A DNA stretch of 64,000 nucleotides. It comes from Pedobacter westerhofensis. GTDB taxonomy: Bacteria > Bacteroidota > Bacteroidia > Sphingobacteriales > Sphingobacteriaceae. The DNA is taken from positions 62,001-126,000 of the forward strand of contig NZ_FXTN01000012.1 in NCBI RefSeq assembly GCF_900182595.1. The letters are read 5' to 3'. This document shows, piece after piece, positions 43,632 to 50,770 of this stretch. Position 1 is the stretch's first letter; each line of letters starts with the position of its first letter. The notes beneath the pieces are model-generated. The model had not been told where the DNA came from, made no database searches, and saw nothing but the letters and a program-made list of their open reading frames with translations. The position numbers and the translations under genes are program-made.

Positions 43632-44369
43632 TTAGATCACTTTTGCTTCTGTGTGCAATAATCCGATCAGGCTTGTTGCATCATCAGCCGGAATTAACTT
43701 CACGGCACCGCGCGGGGCAGGGGTCTCAAAGGACACTACCTTTGCTACTTCTGCAATATCTTTGGCTTCAACAACGGTCAGGGGTTTTGTTCTGGCAGAC
43801 ATAATGCCCCTCATATTAGGTATCTTTGGTTCAGCAACGCCTTCGGCACAACTGGCTACAAATTTACCGCTTACAGTTACGATTTCCTTACCGCCTTCGA
43901 TTTCACGCTCGATAGTGGCTGTGGTACCATCATATTCTAATTTTTTGATGATGGATATAGAAGGGATTTCCAGAAACTCGCCAATCATGGCAGCTACCTG
44001 GTTACCATTGTAATCAATCGACTCACGGCCGGTCAGGATGATATCAAAATCAGCAGTCCTGGCGTATTCGGCAATCTGGTATGCTGTAAAATAAGCATCG
44101 CGCGGTACGGCATTGATCCTAACTGCATCATCGGCACCAATAGCCAGCGCCTTTCTGATGGTAGGGTCAGTTGCAGCTTCGCCAACGTTCAGAACAGTTA
44201 CGGTTCCTTTACCGCCTTCACAAAGTTCAATAGCTTTAGACAGGGCGATCTCATCGTAAGGGTTTACAATAAATTGTACGCCTGCGGTATTGAATTGTGT
44301 ATTATCGTTAGTAAAAGTTATTTTTGTGGTGGTGTCGGGCACGTTACTGATACAAACTAATATTTTCAT
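43632..44369 (-). CDS. etfB: Electron transfer flavoprotein, beta subunit
   Basis: 245 residues. MKILVCISNVPDTTTKI opens the protein; NPYDEIALSKAIEL, ADFDIILTGRESIDYNGNQV (AMP/FAD contact loop) and AEPKIPNMRGIMSARTKPL are family signatures. It is the first gene of a leftward set etfB-etfA-DUF151-nupC. A TAGATTTG box lies on the minus strand at 44482-44489, which would give a leader over 100 bases. Confidence 0.96.
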   Translation of the reverse strand: MKILVCISNVPDTTTKITFTNDNTQFNTAGVQFIVNPYDEIALSKAIELCEGGKGTVTVLNVGEAATDPTIRKALAIGADDAVRINAVPRDAYFTAYQIAEYARTADFDIILTGRESIDYNGNQVAAMIGEFLEIPSISIIKKLEYDGTTATIEREIEGGKEIVTVSGKFVASCAEGVAEPKIPNMRGIMSARTKPLTVVEAKDIAEVAKVVSFETPAPRGAVKLIPADDATSLIGLLHTEAKVI

Positions 44370-44511
44370 AATTTATATATTGATTTTTAAAGGTCTGATT
44401 GATAATGAATTTTGATTTGCTGTCTGCATGTTATGCTTAAGTCCGGCAATTATTATACAGCTTCTTCAAAATGTCTTTTTGCAAATCTAATTAAAAAAGC
44501 AGGGAATTAAA

Positions 44512-44847
44512 ATGCAAAGTACCCGATTAAACAAGTTATTGGCGTTTTTAACCACAGAACCTAATGACCCCTTTATATTATATGCCCTGGCGACCGAATA
44601 TAACTCGCTTAATGATACGGAACAGGCTTTTCATTATTATTTGAAACTTGTTGAAGAACACCCTTCCTATGTAGGAACATACTATCATTTGGGTAAATTG
44701 TACCAGAAACAGGCTGAAACAGAAAAAGCCATAGCCATTTATCAGCTGGGCATGAAGCGCGCGCGGGAAAAAGGCGACGGGCATGCGTTTTCTGAATTGC
44801 AGGGTGCCTACAATATGGCTGCCGGACTGGATTATGAAGATGACTAA
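44512..44847 (+). CDS. Small TPR-repeat protein
   Basis: 111 residues, cytoplasmic. Two to three tetratricopeptide units are seen: DPFILYALATEYNSLNDTEQAFHYY, read as DPFILYALATEYNSL then NDTEQAFHYY; VGTYYHLGKLYQKQAETEKA; and a partial third near SELQGAYNMAAG. Likely a protein-protein scaffold; the partner is unknown. It lies nine bases before the chromate transporter gene and could be co-transcribed with it. Confidence 0.85.
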   Translation: MQSTRLNKLLAFLTTEPNDPFILYALATEYNSLNDTEQAFHYYLKLVEEHPSYVGTYYHLGKLYQKQAETEKAIAIYQLGMKRAREKGDGHAFSELQGAYNMAAGLDYEDD

Positions 44848-44856
44848 CCTATTGTA

Positions 44857-46056
44857 ATGGCAAACCGTCAGTTATTATTTATCAGGAATGTTTTCCTCTT
44901 TACTTTTACAGCATTTGGGGGCGCACAGGCACACATATCCCTTTTGCTGAAATATTTTGTGAAAGACCTGCCGTTTATTTCGGAAGAAGAGCTGCTGGAA
45001 CTGAATGCTCTGGCACAGATCCTGCCAGGGCCTGCGTCAACACAGACGCTTGTAGGCATAGCGCATAAAGTTGGTGGTTTAAAACTGGCACTGATCACTT
45101 TTCTGATCTGGATCATTCCTTCGGCAGCTGTGATGACCTTTGCCGGCATCAGCTTTGCGCAGCTTGATCAGAAGGAAAAGTTTATTGAGATCTTAAAATA
45201 TATTCAGCCGATTGCCCTTGGCATCGTTGCCTTTGGGGCCTACAATCTGTCGCGCAAGGTGTTGGTTTCACAGACGGCGGTTTTCCTGGCTATTGCCGCT
45301 GTAATCGTGACGCTGGTACTCAGAAATGCCTATGTATTCCCACTGGCCATTCTGGTAGGGGGAATGATCTCTTCGGCACTGGAAACGCCAAAGGAGGAAA
45401 CCGAGATCAGGACCAAACTGTTTGCCAATATCAACCCCAAAAAACTTTCGTATTACCTTGGCGTTTTGCTGGTGATGGCGATGCTGGGGGCGATTATCAA
45501 CAGGACTTCGCCCTTTAGTTTGCCCATCAGGCTTTTTGAAAACTTTTACAGGAACGGCATCCTGATTTTTGGCGGTGGGCAGGTGCTGGTGCCGCTGATG
45601 TTCACGGAGTTTGTGCAGATGAAGCATTATCTTACTTCAAGTGGATTTTTGTCGGGTTTTGCGCTGCAGCAGGCCCTTCCCGGACCAACATTCTCTTTCA
45701 CCAGCTATCTGGGAACGCTGAGCATGAAGAATTTTGGTTATGGTATTTACGGGCAGATCGTGGGAGGTGTGATCGGTGTAATCGGGATTAATCTGCCCGG
45801 GCTGATCCTGGTCTTATTTATCGTTCCTTTTTGGGAAGACCTGAAAAAAATCACCAGGATTAAACATTCACTCTCAGGTATCAGTGCTGTCAGCGTAGGA
45901 TTTATTATTGCCGCATTTATTTTACTGGCAAAACCTATCGGGTTTGATCTGCTGGAGATCGCGCTGATTGTGCTTACTTTCCTGATCCTGAATTTTACAA
46001 AGATCAGTCCCCCGTTTATCGTGCTTGCAGGTATATTGTTAGGTTATTTTATTTAA
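44857..46056 (+). CDS. chrA: Chromate transporter (CHR family), two-domain form
   Basis: 399 residues with two homologous membrane halves. The first has FTAFGGAQAHISLL and LNALAQILPGPASTQTLVGIA; the second has LIFGGGQVLVPLMF and FALQQALPGPTFSFTSYLG. The LPGP repeats are the hallmark of the CHR superfamily, which exports chromate; many members have other or unknown anion roles. The usual Pro after the first FGG is Ala here. The stop codon lies inside a 13-base palindrome shared with the convergent dnaB. Confidence 0.9.
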   Translation: MANRQLLFIRNVFLFTFTAFGGAQAHISLLLKYFVKDLPFISEEELLELNALAQILPGPASTQTLVGIAHKVGGLKLALITFLIWIIPSAAVMTFAGISFAQLDQKEKFIEILKYIQPIALGIVAFGAYNLSRKVLVSQTAVFLAIAAVIVTLVLRNAYVFPLAILVGGMISSALETPKEETEIRTKLFANINPKKLSYYLGVLLVMAMLGAIINRTSPFSLPIRLFENFYRNGILIFGGGQVLVPLMFTEFVQMKHYLTSSGFLSGFALQQALPGPTFSFTSYLGTLSMKNFGYGIYGQIVGGVIGVIGINLPGLILVLFIVPFWEDLKKITRIKHSLSGISAVSVGFIIAAFILLAKPIGFDLLEIALIVLTFLILNFTKISPPFIVLAGILLGYFI

Positions 46057-46066
46057 CCTAACAATA
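46034..46066. terminator. Palindromic terminator overlapping the chrA stop
   Basis: Perfect 13-base arms, TATTGTTAGGTTA (46034-46046) and TAACCTAACAATA (46054-46066), with a seven-base loop. The chrA TAA is the first codon of the right arm. It is AT-rich and has no strong U-run. Confidence 0.5.
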
Positions 46067-46080
46067 CAATCATCATGATA

Positions 46081-47658
46081 TTAGAATGGTGCGTCATCAT
46101 CATTGAAATCATCCATACGCGAAGGTTTGATGATCACGTTGCCGGATGGTTTGTCAAAATCTGCTGAAGGCAGCATTCCTGCACTAGGACTATCCATAGA
46201 GAATGAATTTGGTGGCATAAAGTCTTCCTCCAGATCTGTAAATTTCACATACTTACCGATGAACCTTAATGGAACAATACCGGTTTCACCATTCCTGTGC
46301 TTGGCGATAATTACCTCACCAACACCGGCCTGCGACCTTCCCTGTTCATCTTCTGTGATACCATAATATTCCGGGCGGTAAAGGAAAAGTACCATATCCG
46401 CATCCTGCTCGATGGAACCGGATTCCCTCAAATCGGATAGGAGCGGACGTTTACCGTTTACACCCGGCCTGGATTCTACGGCACGGCTTAACTGCGAGAG
46501 TGCGAGTACCGGGATATTGAGCTCTTTGGCTACTGATTTCAGTGCCCTTGAGATACTACCGATTTCCTGCTCACGGTTACCGCCACCGCTTTGGCCTTCA
46601 CCTTTACCGTGCATCAGCTGCAGGTAATCGATGATGATCATCTGTATGTCGTATTGTGATTTTAATCTTCTGCATTTAGCCCTGAATTCAAAGATGTTCA
46701 GCGCCGGTGTATCATCAATCAGCAATGGGGCTTCTGTGAGCGTGCCAATTTTACTGTGGAGCTGCTGCCATTCCCATTCTGCAAGGTTTCCCTTTCTGAT
46801 CTTCTCCTGCTCAATTTCTGTTTCTCCTGAGATCAAACGATTGACCAGCTGTACTGAAGACATCTCGAGTGAGAAAACCACAACCGGTCTTTTAAAATCT
46901 ACCGATGCGTTTCTGGCACAGGTTAGGACAAAGGCTGTTTTACCCATCGCCGGACGGGCAGCAATGATCACAAGATCTGAAGGCTGCCAGCCGCCTGTGA
47001 TCCTGTCCAGGGCGGTAAAGCCGGATGGTACGCCGGTTAAGCCATCAGATTTGGTCCTGAGCTCTTCAAGGGTGGCCAGAGACTGTTTAATAATCTCGTC
47101 CATCTTCTGGGTATCCCTGCGAAGGTTATTCTGGGCGATATCAAACAGACCTTTTTCTGCCGTATCCAGCAGGTCAAATATATCTGTGGTATCTTCGTAG
47201 GCATTCTGGATGATCTCTGAAGAGATGCGGATCAGCTCGCGCTGAATATATTTCTGGGATATAATCCTGGCATGGTACTCTATATTTGCTGCCGAAGCAA
47301 CACGGTTGGTGAGATTGGTTACATAATAGGCACCGCCTACCATTTCCAGTGTACCAAGTGTTCTCAGTTCTGAAGTGACGGTTAAAATATCTACCGGCTT
47401 AGACTTCTGAAAAAGGAGCGCGATGGCCTCAAAAATCTTTTTATGTGCTTCATCATAAAAAACATCAGGCTTCAGGATATCAATTACGGTAGACAAGGCA
47501 TCTTTTTCCAGCATCAGTGCACCAAGCACGGCTTGTTCCAGATCCAGCGCCTGCGGCGGAATCTTACCCTGGCCCATGGTTGGCAGTGCCAGTCTGTTTT
47601 TTTTGGAAGATGTATAATTTTGTCTCTCCTGACCTTGTGATCCGTTATCCATATTCAT
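46081..47658 (-). CDS. dnaB: Replicative DNA helicase
   Basis: 525 residues from the ATG at 47658; another ATG at 47652 is equally good. The frame is open upstream, but that extension is hydrophobic and unlike DnaB. The N-terminal primase-interacting domain begins at IPPQALDLEQAVLGALML. The RecA-like core has the Walker A IIAARPAMGKTAF, Walker B QMIIIDYLQLM, and the LSQLSRAVE and GEVIIAKHRNGETG motifs. No intein is present. TATTTTTG boxes lie close upstream on the minus strand. It unwinds DNA at the replication fork. Confidence 0.96.
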   Translation of the reverse strand: MNMDNGSQGQERQNYTSSKKNRLALPTMGQGKIPPQALDLEQAVLGALMLEKDALSTVIDILKPDVFYDEAHKKIFEAIALLFQKSKPVDILTVTSELRTLGTLEMVGGAYYVTNLTNRVASAANIEYHARIISQKYIQRELIRISSEIIQNAYEDTTDIFDLLDTAEKGLFDIAQNNLRRDTQKMDEIIKQSLATLEELRTKSDGLTGVPSGFTALDRITGGWQPSDLVIIAARPAMGKTAFVLTCARNASVDFKRPVVVFSLEMSSVQLVNRLISGETEIEQEKIRKGNLAEWEWQQLHSKIGTLTEAPLLIDDTPALNIFEFRAKCRRLKSQYDIQMIIIDYLQLMHGKGEGQSGGGNREQEIGSISRALKSVAKELNIPVLALSQLSRAVESRPGVNGKRPLLSDLRESGSIEQDADMVLFLYRPEYYGITEDEQGRSQAGVGEVIIAKHRNGETGIVPLRFIGKYVKFTDLEEDFMPPNSFSMDSPSAGMLPSADFDKPSGNVIIKPSRMDDFNDDDAPF

Positions 47659-47754
47659 ATATACAAAAATATGCAAAAATACAGTCCAGTTAAGAATTGT
47701 TTTTGAACATTCTATCATTTGCATGATCAATGCTTCAGTTCCCATTATTTCAGC

Positions 47755-47762
47755 TATTTTTG
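47755..47762 (+). promoter_or_regulatory. -7 element of the rlmB promoter
   Basis: TATTTTTG, an exact TAnnTTTG, is 17 bases before the ATG at 47780. The -33 region is poor (GCTT). Confidence 0.45.
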
Positions 47763-47779
47763 CACGTAAAATAAAATAA

Positions 47780-48547
47780 ATGGAAAACTTTAGAAGGTCT
47801 CCCAGACCTAAAGAAAATAATGAATTCGTTTTTGGTATCCGCGCTGTAATTGAGGCGATTAAGGCGGGGAAAGATATAGAGAGCTTATATATGCAAAGGG
47901 GCCTTACAGGTGAGATTATTCCTGAATTAAAAGGCTTATTAAAAGATACAGATATCCCGGTTCACAATGTACCTGTAGAAAAACTAAACAGGATGACTCA
48001 GAAAAATCACCAGGGCGTGATTGCTGTGATATCATCCATCACCTTTCAGAAAATTGAAGATATCATCCCGCTGATTTACGAAAAAGGAGAGGTTCCCCTG
48101 ATCCTGATCCTGGATGGTATCACTGATGTAAGAAATATGGGCGCCATAGCAAGAACTGCGGCCTGCACGGGTGTACATGCGATTGTTGTTCCGGCTAAAA
48201 ATTCTGCGCAGATCAATGCTGATGCAATCAAAACTTCTGCCGGTGCTTTGTTTACAATCCCGGTTTGCCGCCATCAGAACCTCCACAAAACAGCTTTATA
48301 CCTGCAGGAATGCGGCCTTCAGATTGTTGCCTGTACAGAAAAAACAAGTGATTTAATCTATGCACCAGATTATACCGCACCTACGGCAATTGTGATGGGA
48401 GCAGAGGATGAGGGTATTTCAAATGATATTATGCGGATGGCCAATCATCTGGCAAAGATCCCGATGTTCGGAGAGATTGGTTCCCTGAATGTTTCTGTGT
48501 CTACAGGGGTAATCCTGTATGAGGCGATCAGACAACGTACAATCTAA
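47780..48547 (+). CDS. rlmB: 23S rRNA (guanosine-2'-O)-methyltransferase RlmB, SpoU family
   Basis: 255 residues. The N-terminal substrate-binding domain opens with FVFGIRAVIEAIKAGKDIE. The SPOUT domain has motif 1 LDGITDVRNMGAIARTAACTG, written in two pieces as LDGITDVRNMG and AIARTAACTG, motif 2 IVMGAEDEGIS, and motif 3 IPMFGEIGSLNVSVSTGVIL. It methylates the ribose of G2251 in the peptidyl-transferase loop. The stop codon is inside a perfect 32-base palindrome shared with the convergent guanylyltransferase gene. Confidence 0.93.
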   Translation: MENFRRSPRPKENNEFVFGIRAVIEAIKAGKDIESLYMQRGLTGEIIPELKGLLKDTDIPVHNVPVEKLNRMTQKNHQGVIAVISSITFQKIEDIIPLIYEKGEVPLILILDGITDVRNMGAIARTAACTGVHAIVVPAKNSAQINADAIKTSAGALFTIPVCRHQNLHKTALYLQECGLQIVACTEKTSDLIYAPDYTAPTAIVMGAEDEGISNDIMRMANHLAKIPMFGEIGSLNVSVSTGVILYEAIRQRTI

Positions 48548-48610
48548 AAATGCGAGTTGCTGTTTAAGGCTTATCAATTAAGCCTTAAACAGCAACTCGC
48601 ATTTTTAGAT
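48542..48610. terminator. Perfect 32-base palindrome, bidirectional terminator containing both convergent stop codons
   Basis: Arms 48542-48573 and 48579-48610 are exact reverse complements with a five-base loop, TCAAT. Each arm includes a run of five A or T near its outer end, so a U-run follows the stem core on both strands. The rlmB TAA (48545-48547) and the opposing TAA (48605-48607) both lie within the arms. Confidence 0.85.
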
Positions 48611-49711
48611 GAACTTTATTCCGAAATTGGATTTTACATCTGCTACAATCTGCTTGACGCTCTGTTCTTCTGTTCTGGGACAGATCAGCAGTGTATTATT
48701 GGATTCAACTACGATATAATCGTGTAAGCCCTGAAGGATAACCAGTTTATCTTCCGGTACGTTTACCATACAGTTGGAAGAGTTGAACATCATCACCTGC
48801 TCTGAAGGCATAACGGCATTGCCCACATAATCTTTATCGGCCATGTCATACACGGAAGCCCAGGTGCCAAGATCAGACCAGCCGAAATCAGTTGGGAGCA
48901 CATAAACATTATCGGCTTTTTCCATAATTCCCAAATCAATGGAGATATTGGTGCACTGTGTATAAGCGTTGGCGATGAAATCTTTCTCATCGGATGTATT
49001 GTAAGAAGAGGCGCCCAGGTGGAAGATATCATACATTTCAGGCAGATGGGTACTGAATGCATCGCTTATCGCATTGACAGACCAAATAAAGATCCCTGCA
49101 TTCCAGAGAAAGTCACCACTCTGTACAAATGACTTGGCCAGATCCAGATTAGGCTTTTCTGTGATCAGTTTCACTTTATGTATACGGTCGTCACCAGGAA
49201 GCGTATTGTCCATAAACTGAATGTATCCGTAACTGGTGTCCGGACGGCTTGGCTTAATCCCGAGGGTAATAAGACAGTCGTTTTCCCGGGCAGCAACTAT
49301 TGCTTCTTCTACAGAAGCGATAAAACTGTCGAGATTGGCTATTGTATGATCGGAGGGTGCTACAATAATTGTGGCATTGGGGTTGATCTCCGCAATTTTC
49401 ATCGAACCATATGCAATGCATGGTGCCGTATTGCGCATGATCGGTTCGGCCAGGATCTGATTTTCAGAAAGGCCGGGCAACTGCTTTCTGACAAGATCAG
49501 TATAGATCTCATTGGTCACTACAAATATATTTTCCGGGGGACAGATCTTTAAAAATCTGTCGTACGTACTTTGGATCAGTGTTTTTCCGACACCAAAAAA
49601 ATCAATGAACTGCTTAGGGTGTTCTATTCTGCTTACGGGCCAGAAACGGCTTCCAACGCCGCCTGCCATAATTAAGACAAAATTATCTTTGTTCATAATG
49701 GGGTTAGACAT
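48605..49711 (-). CDS. Mannose-1-phosphate guanylyltransferase
   Basis: 368 residues. Makes GDP-mannose from mannose-1-phosphate and GTP for envelope polysaccharides. The nucleotidyltransferase signature LIMAGGVGSRFWPVSR and the following PKQF are N-terminal; VAPSDHTIAN, KPNLDLAKSFVQSGDFLWN and DFGWSDLGTWASVYDM come later. It lacks the isomerase domain of bifunctional ManC/AlgA enzymes. An ATG 15 bases later is an alternative start. It begins two bases after the isomerase gene, so both are one unit. Confidence 0.93.
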   Translation of the reverse strand: MSNPIMNKDNFVLIMAGGVGSRFWPVSRIEHPKQFIDFFGVGKTLIQSTYDRFLKICPPENIFVVTNEIYTDLVRKQLPGLSENQILAEPIMRNTAPCIAYGSMKIAEINPNATIIVAPSDHTIANLDSFIASVEEAIVAARENDCLITLGIKPSRPDTSYGYIQFMDNTLPGDDRIHKVKLITEKPNLDLAKSFVQSGDFLWNAGIFIWSVNAISDAFSTHLPEMYDIFHLGASSYNTSDEKDFIANAYTQCTNISIDLGIMEKADNVYVLPTDFGWSDLGTWASVYDMADKDYVGNAVMPSEQVMMFNSSNCMVNVPEDKLVILQGLHDYIVVESNNTLLICPRTEEQSVKQIVADVKSNFGIKFI

Positions 49712-49713
49712 AA

Positions 49714-50682
49714 TTATATTAAACCTTCATGTAAAAGGTCGTGCAAATGTACAATACCAAAGTAATTTTCAGCATCTGTAACTAATAATTGGGTAATATT
49801 ATATTCACGGATCAGCTCAAAAGCAGTAACAGCTAGGGTATCTTTGTCTATTTTTTTAGGATTGTTGTTCATAATGTCACTCGCTGTGAGATCAGTCAGG
49901 CTCGTATATTTTTCCAGCATCCTTCTGATATCGCCGTCGGTAATGATACCTTTTACCTGATGATTTTCATCAACAACAACCACGGCGCCCAAACGGTTTT
50001 TACTAATTGCAATAATCACGTCTTTTACTGAGGCATCCCCGGAAACGCTGGGTTTGGCATTGCGTTCTGCCAGTTCAGATACTTTGAGGTAAAGCTTTTT
50101 GCCCAGCGAGCCGCCGGGATGAAAACGTGCAAAATCGTCGGCATTGAAATCGCGTGCCATCAGCAGACTTACTGCAAGCGCATCGCCCATGGCAAGCTGT
50201 GCTGTAGTGCTTGTGGTTGGAGCCAGATTATTGGGGCAGGCCTCTTTGTCGATGGATGTATTGAGGATCAGATCGGCATGTTTTGCCAGTTCAGATTCCA
50301 TCTGCCCAACCATACCGATCAGGAGGTTCCCGGCATGCTTCAGCAGGGGAGTGAGCACCTTAATTTCGGGTGTGTTCCCGCTCTTGGAGATGCAGATAAT
50401 GATGTCGTTTTTCTGGATCATTCCCAGGTCTCCGTGCACTGCGTCTGAGGCGTGCATATAGCTTGCAGGTGTGCCCGTAGAATTAAAAGTAGCCACAATT
50501 TTTTGAGCAATTATAGCGCTTTTACCAATTCCTGTGACAATCACGCGCCCTTTTCCGGCAAGAATCTGCTCCACGATGGACACGAAATCATCATTTATGT
50601 ATGGAATTAGCCCAAGAATGGCCTGGGCCTCGGCGTGTAAAGTGTTGATCCCCGCCTCAATAATCGATTTTTTACTTTTCAA
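49714..50682 (-). CDS. kdsD: D-arabinose-5-phosphate isomerase, KpsF/KdsD type (TTG start)
   Basis: 322 residues. Interconverts ribulose-5-phosphate and arabinose-5-phosphate for KDO synthesis. A SIS domain (VTGIGKSAIIAQKIVATFNS, SASDAV-like MHASDAVHGDLGM, ISKSGNTPEI) is followed by two CBS repeats (VKDVIIAISKNRLGAVVVVD, GIITDGDIRRML). There is no usable ATG before the SIS domain except one inside recQ. A TTG at 50682 gives MKSKKSIIEAGINTL, the normal family start, and an excellent promoter lies 58 bases before it. kdsA is just beyond recQ. Confidence 0.9.
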   Translation of the reverse strand: MKSKKSIIEAGINTLHAEAQAILGLIPYINDDFVSIVEQILAGKGRVIVTGIGKSAIIAQKIVATFNSTGTPASYMHASDAVHGDLGMIQKNDIIICISKSGNTPEIKVLTPLLKHAGNLLIGMVGQMESELAKHADLILNTSIDKEACPNNLAPTTSTTAQLAMGDALAVSLLMARDFNADDFARFHPGGSLGKKLYLKVSELAERNAKPSVSGDASVKDVIIAISKNRLGAVVVVDENHQVKGIITDGDIRRMLEKYTSLTDLTASDIMNNNPKKIDKDTLAVTAFELIREYNITQLLVTDAENYFGIVHLHDLLHEGLI

Positions 50683-50739
50683 AGAGAAATTATTAGTATA
50701 TTGATGCTTTAATTGACGCAAAATTATGTTATTTTGAAT

Positions 50740-50770
50740 CAAAAATAGCACTGAATATTTTATACACAAA
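50740..50770 (-). promoter_or_regulatory. Consensus Bacteroidota promoter for the arabinose-5-phosphate isomerase gene
   Basis: On the minus strand, TTTG (50770-50767) is followed after exactly 19 bases by TATTTTTG (50747-50740), a full match to TTTG-N19-TAnnTTTG. The -33 element directly abuts the recQ ATG at 50771 on the other strand, so the two genes share this region. The leader to the TTG start is about 50 bases. Confidence 0.8.

Noticed and set aside
47659..47745. N-terminal extension of DnaB
   Set aside because: The added residues are hydrophobic and not part of DnaB; they fall in the promoter region with two TATTTTTG boxes.
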